Of a DNA stretch of 51,051 nt, positions 26,027-35,358 are shown one piece after another (position 1 is the stretch's first letter; every line of letters starts with the position of its first letter). Source of the DNA: Ligilactobacillus pobuzihii E100301 = KCTC 13174 (lineage in GTDB: Bacteria > Bacillota > Bacilli > Lactobacillales > Lactobacillaceae); NCBI RefSeq assembly GCF_000349725.1, contig NZ_KB714701.1, forward strand, positions 1 through 51,051. The letters are read 5' to 3'. Position numbers and translations under genes: made by a program. The notes beneath the pieces are model-generated. The model saw only the letters and a list, made by a program, of their open reading frames with translations, searched no databases and was not told the origin of the DNA.

Positions 26027-26275
26027 ATGATCAACAAAAAACAGTTTCAAGTTAGCCAAAAAATTGCACTGCTCTTCATTCTTGGTTATTTTATAATCAA
26101 ACTATTTCACTTTTCCTCGTTAATGGCTGGTTTTTCAACTATTTTTGCCATTTTTCACGCTTGGACATTCCTTTTAATTATATTCGGCCTACTTCTCTAT
26201 CATATGCTACTTACCAGCATTTTTTATCTTGCTTGTCGGGTTTTAAATTATACCTTTAATTTGATTTACCGCTAA
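26027..26275 (+). CDS. Small membrane protein, 82 residues
   Basis: The product has two hydrophobic segments (about residues 12-34 and 38-62) and a third weaker one to residue 78. It has a basic N-terminus (MINKKQF) and ends in LIYR. AGAGGGAAATTAA precedes the ATG. No family is recognised. It is a single gene, convergent with glmM across repeat copy E. Length, ribosome-binding site and clean hydrophobicity make it a probable real gene. Confidence 0.6.
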   Translation: MINKKQFQVSQKIALLFILGYFIIKLFHFSSLMAGFSTIFAIFHAWTFLLIIFGLLLYHMLLTSIFYLACRVLNYTFNLIYR

Positions 26276-26287
26276 GTCAACCACAAA

Positions 26288-26492
26288 AAGAAGCTGGGAC
26301 ATAACTAGCCTGCGATTCTAAAAGGGCCGTCGATCTATCTTAAATCGACGGCCCTTTTACTACATATTCCAAAAGAGTTAAATCTTTACTTTAACAACGC
26401 TGCTTATTCTGGTTCTTTGTTTTGCTACTACCCAAAATAACGTGATCGTCGTTCCAAATCAGCTTCAAAACATTTTTTGTTGCACTTTTTCT
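26288..26492 (+). repeat. Dispersed hairpin repeat, copy E (long form)
   Basis: It starts AGAAGCTGGGACATAACTAG and ends TTTTTTGTTGCACTTTTT. Hairpin I has short-looped arms AAAGGGCCGTCGAT and ATCGACGGCCCTTTT (26321-26334, 26344-26358). Hairpin II (26378-26480) is degraded at its centre but keeps CTTATTCTGGTTCTTTGTTT and GCTTCAAAACAT. It lies between the 82-residue gene and convergent glmM. Confidence 0.87.
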
Positions 26493-26506
26493 TATTTTTT
26501 GAGTAC

Positions 26507-27862
26507 TTATTTAACGCCGACTTCGGCTTTGACTACTTCAACGATTTCCATTACATAATCATGAACTAATTCTGGTGTAGCTGCTTCAGCCATCACACGT
26601 AACAAGTTTTCTGTTCCACTGGGACGTACAAGAACACGTCCTTCCCCAGCCATCTTACCTTCAACTTCTTCAATTTTTTCTTTGATCTTCTGGTTGTTTA
26701 AAGCTTCTTGCTTGTCTTGAACACGCACGTTCACTAATTCTTGTGGATATGTTTGTACTTCAGCAGCTAATTCAGACAATTTCTTGCCAGTTTGTTTCAT
26801 TACATTCAACAATTGTAAAGCAGTTAGCATACCATCACCAGTAGTATTAAAGTCCAGGAATACAACATGTCCTGATTGTTCACCACCAACGTTATAACCG
26901 TTTTTGAGCATTTCTTCAACCACATAACGGTCACCAACTTTAGTTTTCACAGAAACTAAACCATTCTTTTCCATTGCTTTATACAAGCCAAGGTTACTCA
27001 TAACAGTTGTAACGATCGTATCTTTCTTCAATCGACCACGTTCATCCATATATTTACCACAAATATACATGATCTTATCTCCGTCTACGATCTCTCCATT
27101 TTCGTCAACCGCAATACAACGATCTCCATCACCATCAAAAGCCACACCAACCTGTGCTCCTTGTTCAACTACAAATTTACTAAGGGCTGCAGGATGAGTC
27201 GAACCAACATTATCATTGATATTCAAACCATCTGGGTTAGTGGCCATTGTTTCAAAATCAGCACCTAAATCAGCGAATAAGTTTGAAACGATCGCACTCG
27301 TAGCCCCATTTGCGCCATCAATTGCTATGTGCATACCATCTAGATCATCTGGGATAGTTTGTTCTAAGAACTGAATATATTTCAAAGCGCCCTCGTGATA
27401 TTCGCTTATCATTCCTAAACCTTCAGCTGAAGGACGTGGTAGTGCATCACTGTCTTTGACTAATAGCTCTTCAATTTCTTCTTCTTTGGCATCTGATAGC
27501 TTATAGCCATCTCCCCCAAAAAATTTGATTCCATTATCTTCAACCGGGTTATGTGATGCAGAGATCATGACCCCTGCATCAGCATCCTGTAATCTCACTA
27601 AATAAGCCACTCCTGGTGTAGTGATAACGCCTAAAGGAAAGACTTCGATCCCCACAGAAAGCAAACCAGCGATCAAAGCTTCTTGGAGCATTTCCCCTGA
27701 AATGCGGGTATCTCTAGCGACCAATACACGTGCCGGTTTACTAGGATCCTTTTTGTGTTTAGTTAAAATGTAACCTCCACAACGACCCAGCTTGAATGCA
27801 AGTTCGGGACTTAAACTCTCATTTGCTATTCCTCTAACACCATCTGTACCAAAATATTTCAT
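26507..27862 (-). CDS. glmM: Phosphoglucosamine mutase
   Basis: It converts glucosamine 6-phosphate to glucosamine 1-phosphate for peptidoglycan precursors. The 451-residue phosphohexomutase shows the active-site phosphoserine loop [19 protein letters not shown] near residue 100, the metal loop [13 protein letters not shown], the sugar loop [10 protein letters not shown] and the phosphate loop [13 protein letters not shown]. It is third in cdaA-cdaR-glmM, a conserved Firmicutes arrangement in which GlmM can bind and inhibit CdaA. Confidence 0.97.
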   Translation of the reverse strand: MKYFGTDGVRGIANESLSPELAFKLGRCGGYILTKHKKDPSKPARVLVARDTRISGEMLQEALIAGLLSVGIEVFPLGVITTPGVAYLVRLQDADAGVMISASHNPVEDNGIKFFGGDGYKLSDAKEEEIEELLVKDSDALPRPSAEGLGMISEYHEGALKYIQFLEQTIPDDLDGMHIAIDGANGATSAIVSNLFADLGADFETMATNPDGLNINDNVGSTHPAALSKFVVEQGAQVGVAFDGDGDRCIAVDENGEIVDGDKIMYICGKYMDERGRLKKDTIVTTVMSNLGLYKAMEKNGLVSVKTKVGDRYVVEEMLKNGYNVGGEQSGHVVFLDFNTTGDGMLTALQLLNVMKQTGKKLSELAAEVQTYPQELVNVRVQDKQEALNNQKIKEKIEEVEGKMAGEGRVLVRPSGTENLLRVMAEAATPELVHDYVMEIVEVVKAEVGVK

Positions 27863-27904
27863 TGTTATTCTCCTTACACTTCATCATAATATCGATTCAT
27901 TATT

Positions 27905-29134
27905 TTATGCTGCGTTATTTGTTTTCTGTGATTCAGAACTACTCTGTGTACTAAAGCTAGCAGAATCGCTTTCCTCGCTTGAGTCCTCACTGAAACTACT
28001 ACTTCCATCAGAACTTTCTGTTTGCTGACTTGCAGTATTATCCGATTCATTTTGATCAGTTGAAGAATCTCCTGCTGGTTGTTCAGTGCCGGTATTGCCA
28101 CCACTTGTTGTAACATTAGCTGATGACGAAACTGAATTGTCCTTGCCACTATCGCTATTGCCATCATTGTTTTTAACACTAATATGAACCTGTAGTGATT
28201 CAGGAGAAACTGAAGTGATCCCTGAACGATCTGAAACTAGTGAGATGGTTCGGTCCTCATCAGAATTGATCCCCGACAGATCTACAGGAACGTCAAGCTT
28301 ATCGATCTTCTTCAGTGCCTCCTTAGTACCAGTCAACGTTACTGTTTTAGTATCGGTCGAAAAAGAATACTTCTTTCCATCAACTCCAGAGCCTCTAGAA
28401 ACTAAATTAACCGACACTTTTTTATGTGATGACGCTAAATAAATAGGCACCTTTACCTTGGTAGTTGAAGGAGAAATAGTCACATCCAGCTGTTTCCCAT
28501 CCGAATCAATCGCACGTAATAAGACATTTTTAGAAACTGATTTCTTAGAATCATCACTTAAACTTACGTCCGCTACAATACTTTCGACTTTCTTTATATC
28601 AGATTGTGCTCCGGTAACTTTTACCGTCTGCCGACTTGCATTTGCAACACCAGCTGCATAGCCTTTCGCAATCTTGCTTGAATCATAACGGACCTGAACC
28701 GGGAAAGAAGCTTGTCCTTTTTTACTAATTTTGATCTTAATTTTTTCAGGTTCAGTTCGTGCACTGATCTCCGAGCTCAAACCTGACGTTTTTAATTTAA
28801 CCGTATGTGTTCCTGGTTTTAAACCATTGAGATCAGCGGTCACCTCAAAATTCTCCGTATTTTCAGCAGCCTTGACCAACGCACTCGGACCGTTCAAAGA
28901 AACCTTTACATTCTGAGGAATACCTGAAACATAGTACTTGTCAGTATCATAATTTAGCTTAGGTACTTTTTTGACACTAGCTCTGGTATTTTTCATCAAC
29001 GAAGTACTGATCTGTGATTGATCATCATTACCACTTAAATGTTCAGAATTTACGTATACAAACAAAAAGACGGTTAATAATAAAGCAATCAAACTATACG
29101 CAATTTTAGAGTTAAAAATTTGAGCTATTTTCAA
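27905..29134 (-). CDS. cdaR: CdaR, YbbR-domain regulator of c-di-AMP synthase
   Basis: This membrane-anchored extracytoplasmic protein modulates CdaA. It has an N-terminal transmembrane helix (about residues 10-27), then four YbbR-like repeats of about 80 residues each, and a Ser/Asn/Gln/Glu-rich tail of about 85 residues. The start is TTG, overlapping the cdaA stop (TTGA), with GGGGGAG upstream; so the two are translationally coupled. The low-complexity tail may reach into the cell wall. Confidence 0.9.
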   Translation of the reverse strand: MKIAQIFNSKIAYSLIALLLTVFLFVYVNSEHLSGNDDQSQISTSLMKNTRASVKKVPKLNYDTDKYYVSGIPQNVKVSLNGPSALVKAAENTENFEVTADLNGLKPGTHTVKLKTSGLSSEISARTEPEKIKIKISKKGQASFPVQVRYDSSKIAKGYAAGVANASRQTVKVTGAQSDIKKVESIVADVSLSDDSKKSVSKNVLLRAIDSDGKQLDVTISPSTTKVKVPIYLASSHKKVSVNLVSRGSGVDGKKYSFSTDTKTVTLTGTKEALKKIDKLDVPVDLSGINSDEDRTISLVSDRSGITSVSPESLQVHISVKNNDGNSDSGKDNSVSSSANVTTSGGNTGTEQPAGDSSTDQNESDNTASQQTESSDGSSSFSEDSSEESDSASFSTQSSSESQKTNNAA

Positions 29135-29973
29135 TGTTTAGCTCCCCCCTTGAACAAGCCTTCAAAGAACTGGGCAATGGGGTTGCCCTTTTTGTCATCT
29201 TCTTTAGGTATCAGTTCATTTTTCAGGAACTTCAAATAATCTTCCCGTGATAGATCTCGTATCAATTCACTGTTCTTAGTGATCGTAACCCCACCAGTTT
29301 CTTCTGAAACTACAATCGTTAAAGCATCAGTAACTTCACTGATGCCGACCGCTGCTCGGTGGCGTGTTCCTAATTCCTTCGGGATCAAGTTACTTTCAGA
29401 CAATGGCAAGTAAGCAGCCGCAACTGCAACTTTATTATTACGAATTATTACAGCACCATCATGTAACGGGGTATTTGGAATAAAGATGTTGATCAATAAC
29501 TCGCCAGTCACTTCAGCATCCAAATTGATCCCTGTTTCAATATAATCCTCTAAGCCTGTGTTCATTTGAATCGAGATCAAAGCACCGATCCGACGTTTAG
29601 ACATGTACTGAATTGCCTTATCTAAAGCAGCAACTAGTTTCTTTTCGTCTTCATTTTGTGAGCGATTAGACCCAAAAATAGATCCTCGTCCAAGATGCTC
29701 CAGACCACGACGGATCTCTGGCTGAAAGACAACTATGATCCCAATAACTCCCCAATTAATAATTTGGTCCATGATCCACGAAACAGTGTGCAAACCAAGC
29801 CAAGCACTGAGGACTTTGATCAAAACAATGATCACAACTCCCTTAAATAACTGAACGGCCTTAGTACCACGAACCAACATCATTAGTTTATAAAAAACAT
29901 ACCAGACAACTAAAATGTCCAATAAATCAGTTAAGTTACGCCATGTAATTAAATTACTCCAGTCAAAGGACAC
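29131..29973 (-). CDS. cdaA: Diadenylate cyclase CdaA (DacA)
   Basis: It makes c-di-AMP from two ATP, an essential osmolyte and cell-wall signal in Firmicutes. Three N-terminal helices (residues 10-95) precede the DAC domain with the catalytic DGA motif in LHDGAVIIRN and the RHR motif in GTRHRAAVGISE. The start is GTG, eight bases after GGAGGG. It heads the operon with cdaR and glmM. Confidence 0.96.
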   Translation of the reverse strand: MSFDWSNLITWRNLTDLLDILVVWYVFYKLMMLVRGTKAVQLFKGVVIIVLIKVLSAWLGLHTVSWIMDQIINWGVIGIIVVFQPEIRRGLEHLGRGSIFGSNRSQNEDEKKLVAALDKAIQYMSKRRIGALISIQMNTGLEDYIETGINLDAEVTGELLINIFIPNTPLHDGAVIIRNNKVAVAAAYLPLSESNLIPKELGTRHRAAVGISEVTDALTIVVSEETGGVTITKNSELIRDLSREDYLKFLKNELIPKEDDKKGNPIAQFFEGLFKGGAKH

Positions 29974-30009
29974 TCAGAACTCCCTCCTTTGAAAAAAATT
30001 TACCTACTT

Positions 30010-30018
30010 ATTATAGCA
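30010..30018 (-). promoter_or_regulatory. cdaA promoter, extended -10
   Basis: TGCTATAAT on the minus strand is a consensus extended -10, placed 37 bases before the GTG of cdaA. No clear -35 is seen at 17 bases. Confidence 0.55.
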
Positions 30019-30186
30019 CAGCCCACCTCCACTATCGAATAAAAGCAAAATCTTGCCACATTTCACTTTGTGCAATACTAAATATTTCTTAACTTTTTAT
30101 TTTTTATTTTCATATTTTTTCACTTTCTTACCCAATAGCTGGTAGAATAACTTCTATTAGGAAGCTTTTAGAAATAAGGTGAAAAT

Positions 30187-30888
30187 ATGACACAAAAAAG
30201 TAAATGGTTGATCAGGCTTTCTTTTTTAGCCTATTTGATTTATATCTACTTGACTGTTTTTCGTCAAGGTGGATATTTTAGTTTTTTATTGCTGAACACA
30301 TTTTTAGGCTATCTTCCAATTGAAGCCGCAATGCATATCGATCACAAAAAGCCGACATTTATCTTTGTTTTATTGATTATATTGTGGTTATTGTTTTATC
30401 CAAATGCTCCTTATTTACTCACTGACTTATTCCATTTGTCACATATCGACCCATATAATGAAACGACCGGATTAATGTCGTTTAACTTGCACATGTGGCT
30501 GACATTTACTAATTTAGTAGTGAGTGCTTTATCATGCACTATCTTAGGTACATGGAGCTTGGAATATGTTTCCAACCAAATCATGGACAAGCTTAAGCTA
30601 AATTCGCTTTGGATCAGAAACATAATCGTCTTCATCTTCATCCTTGCATCTTCTGTCGGTGTTTATATTGGTCGTTTTTTGCGTTTACACACAGCTTACC
30701 TCTTCTTTAACCCTGATGGAGTCATTAATGATCTGGTCGAAATGTGGAATCCGCGCATGTTGATTTTTGTCATTTTCATGACCATCATCCAAATGGTCGT
30801 CTGGATCACTTTACGCTGTTATTTAAAAGCAAACTCAAGCTTTGAACACCAAAAAGTACAAGGTACTGGTAAAACCAACGAGCAATAA
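30187..30888 (+). CDS. DUF1361 membrane protein
   Basis: This 233-residue protein has six hydrophobic segments and the DUF1361 motifs FYPNAPYLLTDLFHL and SSVGVYIGRFLRLHT. The function of the family is not established. AAGGTG lies five bases before the ATG. It is divergent from cdaA and ends directly before repeat copy F. The hydrophilic C-terminal 20 residues are probably cytoplasmic. Confidence 0.82.
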   Translation: MTQKSKWLIRLSFLAYLIYIYLTVFRQGGYFSFLLLNTFLGYLPIEAAMHIDHKKPTFIFVLLIILWLLFYPNAPYLLTDLFHLSHIDPYNETTGLMSFNLHMWLTFTNLVVSALSCTILGTWSLEYVSNQIMDKLKLNSLWIRNIIVFIFILASSVGVYIGRFLRLHTAYLFFNPDGVINDLVEMWNPRMLIFVIFMTIIQMVVWITLRCYLKANSSFEHQKVQGTGKTNEQ

Positions 30889-30896
30889 CTTCAAAG

Positions 30897-31112
30897 AAAA
30901 GCTGGGACATAACTAACTGTGTGCTTCTAAAAGGGCCGTCGATCTATCCCAATGGGTTAGATCAGCGGCCCTTAAACGTATCCCAAAAGACTGAAGCATA
31001 ACTTGTAACAACGATTGCTCTATTTTGGGTCGCAGCAAAACGAAGAACCGGAATAAAGCAATCACCGTTACAAATCAGCTTCAAAAATTCTTTTGTATCA
31101 CTCCCTTTTTTA
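30897..31112 (+). repeat. Dispersed hairpin repeat, copy F (long form)
   Basis: It runs from AAAAGCTGGGACATAACTAA to TTTTGTATCACTCCC. Hairpin I is AAAGGGCCGTCGATCTATCC with its partner GGTTAGATCAGCGGCCCTT. Hairpin II has AACAACGATTGCTCTATTTT and the matching GAATAAAGCAATCACCGTT. It begins nine bases after the DUF1361 stop and ends before convergent murB. Confidence 0.88.
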
Positions 31113-31155
31113 TTTCCAAATTCAATTATTCTCAAAAAATAAAAGTCTCCGGTCT

Positions 31156-32064
31156 CTATTGACCTTCGCCTAAAATTCGAACTTCTGTTTCCAAATTTAC
31201 TCCAAATTGTTTTTTGATCACGGCTTGAACATGGTGGATCAGATCTAAATAATTGGTTGCTGTGGCATTCCCCTTATTTACAATAAAGCCAGCGTGCTTG
31301 GTAGAAATCTGAGCACCACCTATACTATAGCCTTGTAAACCAGCATCATGTATCAATTTGCCAGTGTAATACCCTTGGGGCCGTTTAAAAACACTACCGC
31401 AAGAAGGATACTCCAGCGGTTGTTTAGAGGCACGTAAAAAGTTTAACTGATCCATCTGCTCTCTGATCAGATGTTTTTCTAATGGTTTCAATTCAAATGT
31501 TGCCGCAACTACGATCGAATTTTCTTCCTGAATCCGACTGTGTCGATAACTAAACGCTAATTCTTCATTATTGTAACGTTTTTCATTTCCTTCATAATCG
31601 ACCACAGTTACCTCACTAACTTGGTCTTTAATTTCGCCGCCATAAGCGCCTGCATTCATGAAAACTGCTCCGCCAACACTACCTGGGACTCCTGCAGCAA
31701 ACTCAAGCCCACTTAACCCTGCTTGACATGCAACCTGTGTAGTTTTGATCATCGCTGCTCCAGCTTGTGCAACAACTTGATTATTTTCCACCACAACTTG
31801 ATCCATTTTTGTTAAAATAACGACTAATCCACGGATCCCGCCGTCTTTAACGATCAAGTTACTTGCATTTCCTAAAATCGTTAATGGTAAGTTTTCTTGT
31901 TGTGCCCATAAACACAAAGTTTTTAACTCGGATATCTCTTTAGGAAAAGCTAAAAAGTCAGCTGGACCACCTGTACAGGTGTTACTATAATGAGATAATG
32001 GTTCATTTTTTAGAAGTTTTATTTCTTGAAGATCCTTTTGACTTATTTTATTTATTACAGACAT
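31156..32064 (-). CDS. murB: UDP-N-acetylenolpyruvoylglucosamine reductase
   Basis: It reduces the enolpyruvyl group to form UDP-MurNAc in peptidoglycan synthesis, using FAD and NADPH. The 302-residue protein has FAD-binding segments [20 protein letters not shown] and [20 protein letters not shown], the active-site loop [20 protein letters not shown] and the Glu near the C-terminus ([10 protein letters not shown]). The SCGSVF motif and length fit type II MurB of Gram-positives. Confidence 0.96.
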   Translation of the reverse strand: MSVINKISQKDLQEIKLLKNEPLSHYSNTCTGGPADFLAFPKEISELKTLCLWAQQENLPLTILGNASNLIVKDGGIRGLVVILTKMDQVVVENNQVVAQAGAAMIKTTQVACQAGLSGLEFAAGVPGSVGGAVFMNAGAYGGEIKDQVSEVTVVDYEGNEKRYNNEELAFSYRHSRIQEENSIVVAATFELKPLEKHLIREQMDQLNFLRASKQPLEYPSCGSVFKRPQGYYTGKLIHDAGLQGYSIGGAQISTKHAGFIVNKGNATATNYLDLIHHVQAVIKKQFGVNLETEVRILGEGQ

Positions 32065-32114
32065 TTATTTTTCCTCACTTACTGAATATGCTACCGTTAA
32101 TTTTAACATTTTTC

Positions 32115-32252
32115 TGCTATAATAGGGGCATTGCCGCATATTTTTCTAACTATTCACAAAAGTTAGGCACTTACATGCAATTGTCGCGGTCGGCCAACTA
32201 ATTCTGATAATGATCGGCATATTAAGTAATTTTATTTAAAGGAGAACCTTTT
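32115..32252 (+). promoter_or_regulatory. Promoter and structured 5' leader of the exonuclease gene
   Basis: TGCTATAAT (32115-32123) is an extended -10. The resulting leader is about 122 bases. It holds CTAACT-N9-AGTTAG (a stem-loop), an outer GCCGC/GCGGT pairing that closes it, and a second GGCC-AACTAATT stretch opposite GATCGGC. AAAGGAG precedes the ATG. I recognise no riboswitch class, so the structure is a candidate only. Confidence 0.4.
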
Positions 32253-32786
32253 ATGGATTTTATTGCCTTAGATTTTGAAACAGCTAATCCGAAACGTCAT
32301 AGTGCTTGCTCACTAGCTCTGACTGTTGTCCGCAATAACCAAGTTGTTGACGAAATGTATTCTTTGATCAATCCGCAAACTGATTTTTCGCCTAATAACA
32401 TTCGTGTGCACGGTATCACGGCACGCAATGTTGCCAATTCGCCAACTTTTGCCCAACTATGGCCCCATATTTCACCATTTTTTGGACCACAAAAATTAGT
32501 AGTGGCACACAATGCATCATTTGACGTTAGTGTATTACGAAAAACTTTAGCTTCTTATCAACTGGCTGTGCCTAATTTCTTGGTACTTGATACTTTAAAA
32601 ACAAGTCGTAAACTTTTGGCTGGTCTACCAAATTACAAGTTGAATACGGTCTGTGATTTTCTTTCTATCTCACTAAGACATCACCATAATGCCTTAGCTG
32701 ACAGCCAAGCTTGTGCACAGATTCTCTTATCCGAAGCACAGCAATTCGGGACCGATGTCTTAAAACCTCTGGTTAAAGCATACTAA
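32253..32786 (+). CDS. DEDDh 3'-5' exonuclease (DNA polymerase III epsilon-like)
   Basis: This 177-residue exonuclease domain protein has ExoI DFETA (catalytic Asp and Glu), ExoII VAHNASFDVSVL and ExoIII HHHNALADSQACAQI (His and Asp). It lacks any polymerase-binding extension, so it is a stand-alone proofreading or nucleic-acid-trimming enzyme. Its exact substrate is unknown. It lies between divergent murB and convergent tsaE. Confidence 0.88.
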   Translation: MDFIALDFETANPKRHSACSLALTVVRNNQVVDEMYSLINPQTDFSPNNIRVHGITARNVANSPTFAQLWPHISPFFGPQKLVVAHNASFDVSVLRKTLASYQLAVPNFLVLDTLKTSRKLLAGLPNYKLNTVCDFLSISLRHHHNALADSQACAQILLSEAQQFGTDVLKPLVKAY

Positions 32787-32798
32787 GATCTTAAAATT

Positions 32799-32894
32799 AA
32801 AAAACAGTAGTTAAGTTCATTTACTTAAAGCATCTGTTATCTTCATATGAAAACAACGATGTCGAAGTATTTGAATTCAATTACTGTTTTTTTA
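32799..32894. terminator. Long imperfect inverted repeat between exonuclease gene and tsaE
   Basis: Arms of 28 bases (32799-32826 and 32865-32892) begin AAAAAACAGTAGTTAAG and pair with five or six mismatches or wobbles. The 38-base centre contains the palindrome TTCATATGAA and CATC/GATG. A/T runs flank both ends, so it probably terminates both convergent genes. It does not share sequence with the dispersed repeat family. Confidence 0.7.
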
Positions 32895-33359
32895 TTATTG
32901 TTTTTTGGATAAACTATCTAACAAATCAGAATATCTAGAACCATGGGCTTCAAAAGACAAGGTGCGTTCATCATATCGATCGGCATTCTTAGAAAACGTA
33001 ACGACAAGATATTCTTTTGGCAAGTCTTCTGCGGCAAACTGTGGCCATTCAACTACACAAACACCGTCACCATCAAAATATTCCTCTAATCCCAAGTCAG
33101 AAGCGCCGCCATCTTCTAGACGATAAACATCCATATGATAAAGCGGTAAACGACCATTTGTATATTCTCTGATCAGCGTAAAAGTCGGGCTCTTGACATT
33201 ACTTTTGATTCCCAAACCTAATGCTAAACCCTTGGTAAATGTCGTCTTGCCCGCACCAAGCTCTCCTTGCAATAAAATCACATCACCTGCTTGCAAGTAT
33301 TTTGATACTTGCAAAGCAATCTCTTGAGTTTCTTGTGCATCATGAGAAATAAAGTCCAT
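32895..33359 (-). CDS. tsaE: TsaE, ATPase for tRNA t6A modification
   Basis: This P-loop protein works with TsaB, TsaC and TsaD to make N6-threonylcarbamoyladenosine on ANN-decoding tRNAs. The 154 residues include Walker A GELGAGKTTFTKG (about 33-45), the switch region SPTFTLIREY and LYHMDVYRLED. It is the last gene of ung-pta-tsaE, an order common in lactobacilli. Confidence 0.94.
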   Translation of the reverse strand: MDFISHDAQETQEIALQVSKYLQAGDVILLQGELGAGKTTFTKGLALGLGIKSNVKSPTFTLIREYTNGRLPLYHMDVYRLEDGGASDLGLEEYFDGDGVCVVEWPQFAAEDLPKEYLVVTFSKNADRYDERTLSFEAHGSRYSDLLDSLSKKQ

Positions 33360-33386
33360 TTTTATTCATCTTCCTATGTTAGATTC

Positions 33387-34376
33387 TTAGCCCATCACAG
33401 CTTGCGCCGCGGTCATGATCGCAACGTTATATACATCTTGTTCATTACAGCCACGTGACAAATCTGAAACAGGTTCATTCAAGCCTTGTAAAACAGGTCC
33501 GATTGCTTCAAAACCACCAAAGCGTTGAGCAATTTTATAACCAATATTACCAGCTTGTAATTCTGGGAATACAAAGACCGTTGCGTGCCCAGCTACATTA
33601 GAACCAGGTGCCTTTTGTTTAGCAACCGTTGGTACAAACGATGCATCAAACTGTAATTCGCCATCGATCGGCAAAGATGGTGCCATCTTGTGCGCAATTT
33701 CCGTAGCTTTAACCACTTTATCAACTTGTTCGCCCTTTGCAGACCCTTTAGTTGAAAAGCTTAACATAGCTACTTTCGGGTCAATATCAAATAAGCGTGC
33801 TGTGTCTGCACTTGTCACAGCGATTTCAGCTAAATCATCTGCAGTTGGATCGATGTTGATCGCACAATCTGAAAAGACATATGTTTCAGCACCATCATCA
33901 CGTGTCATAATAAATGCGCCACTAGTCTTAGACAAACCAGGCTTAGTCTTGATGATCTGTAAAGCTGGGCGAACAGTGTCACTAGTTGCATGAACTGCAC
34001 CAGAAACTAAACCATCCGCCTTATTCATGTAGACTAACATAGTACCAAAGTAGTTAACATCTTTCAACCATTCACGTGCTTGTTCTGGAGTATTTTTACC
34101 CTTACGACGTTCAACGAACTTATTGACCATATTATCAAAATCTGCTTGTGGATATTTTTCAGGATCGATCAACGTCACATTAGCTAGGACGTCCTTACCT
34201 AGTTCATGTGCTAAGTCTTTAATTTTATCCTCATTTCCTAAAACGACCGGACGTAAAAGTCCTTCTTGTGCTAAGCGTAAAGCTGCACCCAAAACACGTC
34301 CATCTTCGCCTTCTGGAAAAACTATCGCTTTATCTTTTCCCTTAATTTTTCCTTTTAAATTTGTAAATAGATCCAT
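33387..34376 (-). CDS. pta: Phosphate acetyltransferase
   Basis: It interconverts acetyl-CoA and acetyl phosphate, feeding acetate kinase. The 329-residue single-domain Pta is the short Gram-positive form, with VFPEGEDGRVL at the N-terminus, SGAVHATSDTVRPALQIIKT (substrate loop) and PGSNVAGHATVFVFPELQAGNIGYK near the C-terminus. GGAGGAGATCTGAA precedes the ATG. It lies between ung and tsaE. Confidence 0.96.
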   Translation of the reverse strand: MDLFTNLKGKIKGKDKAIVFPEGEDGRVLGAALRLAQEGLLRPVVLGNEDKIKDLAHELGKDVLANVTLIDPEKYPQADFDNMVNKFVERRKGKNTPEQAREWLKDVNYFGTMLVYMNKADGLVSGAVHATSDTVRPALQIIKTKPGLSKTSGAFIMTRDDGAETYVFSDCAINIDPTADDLAEIAVTSADTARLFDIDPKVAMLSFSTKGSAKGEQVDKVVKATEIAHKMAPSLPIDGELQFDASFVPTVAKQKAPGSNVAGHATVFVFPELQAGNIGYKIAQRFGGFEAIGPVLQGLNEPVSDLSRGCNEQDVYNVAIMTAAQAVMG

Positions 34377-34399
34377 TTCAGATCTCCTCCCTATTTTGT

Positions 34400-34452
34400 C
34401 AGGTAAGCTTTAATGTCAAAAATTTTTATTTTTTACATTAAGGCTTGACCTG
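34400..34452. repeat. Inverted repeat in the ung-pta interval
   Basis: CAGGTAAGCTTTAATGT (34400-34416) pairs with ACATTAAGGCTTGACCTG (34435-34452) with one wobble and one bulged base, around an 18-base AT loop. No T-run follows on the minus strand, so a simple terminator is unlikely. It may be an mRNA-processing or stabilising hairpin, or an operator, just 24 bases before pta. Confidence 0.55.
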
Positions 34453-34474
34453 TTATTGATTATAAAACATAGTA

Positions 34475-35164
34475 CTACCTATGATCGACTTTTTCCGGAA
34501 GCTGCCAATCAATTGGTTGTTCCCCCATAGCCTCAAGTGCTGCATTGGTCTTGGAAAATGGCCGTGAGCCAAAAAAACCACGATGTGCTGACAAAGGGCT
34601 TGGATGCGGTGATTGAATGATCACATTGCGACTCTGATCGATCAATTTTATTTTATTTTGCGCAGCCTTACCCCACAAGATAAAAATCACTGGTTTTTCT
34701 CTAGCGGAAAGTTTTTCAATCGCAACATCAGTCAGTCTTTCCCAGCCTTGGCCCTGGTGAGAATATGCTTTACCGTCCCGAACAGTTAGTACAGAATTCA
34801 AAAGTAAAACACCCTGCTTAGCCCATTTTTCTAAATAGCCGTGACTAACCGGTTTTACCCCTAAATCACTTTGCAATTCTTGATAAATATTCCTCAATGA
34901 GGGGGGGATCGCAACGCCAGGCAATACTGAAAAACTACACCCGTGGGCTTGTTTTGGCCCATGATATGGGTCTTGACCTAAGATCACAACTTTCACGTCA
35001 GAAAAAGATGTCCATTCAAACGCCTGAAAAATATGATACATATCAGGATGAATCGTATAATGTGAGTACTCCTCTTTGAGGAAATTATGTAATTCATGAT
35101 AATACGTTTTTTCAAACTCTGGACCTAAAATATCTTGCCAATCATTATTGATCAACGTTTTCAT
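34475..35164 (-). CDS. ung: Uracil-DNA glycosylase, family 1
   Basis: It removes uracil from DNA in base-excision repair. The 229-residue protein shows the water-activating loop [18 protein letters not shown], the 4-Pro-like loop, the [11 protein letters not shown] strand and the DNA-intercalating loop [11 protein letters not shown]. It starts the ung-pta-tsaE unit. Confidence 0.97.
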   Translation of the reverse strand: MKTLINNDWQDILGPEFEKTYYHELHNFLKEEYSHYTIHPDMYHIFQAFEWTSFSDVKVVILGQDPYHGPKQAHGCSFSVLPGVAIPPSLRNIYQELQSDLGVKPVSHGYLEKWAKQGVLLLNSVLTVRDGKAYSHQGQGWERLTDVAIEKLSAREKPVIFILWGKAAQNKIKLIDQSRNVIIQSPHPSPLSAHRGFFGSRPFSKTNAALEAMGEQPIDWQLPEKVDHR

Positions 35165-35252
35165 AAAAACACCTCCTAATTATCTTATCATAATAAAACG
35201 CTTTAATCTAAGAGACAGCAAAAATATGAACCTAATTATTTTAAAATCCTAT

Positions 35253-35325
35253 TTGACTTACTGCCACAGTGGACATTATAACGTAAATAAAAGCATCTGA
35301 CGAACCGTATCATTCATGCTAGAAT
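35253..35325 (+). promoter_or_regulatory. Tandem promoters upstream of the HAD gene
   Basis: P1 is TTGACT-N18-TATAAC (35253-35282). P2 is CTGACG-N17-TAGAAT with a TGC extension before the -10 (35297-35325). P2 ends 33 bases before the ATG and is the more likely main promoter. Confidence 0.55.
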
Positions 35326-35358
35326 GAAAGAAGAATAAAAAAGTGAGGTTATAATGAT

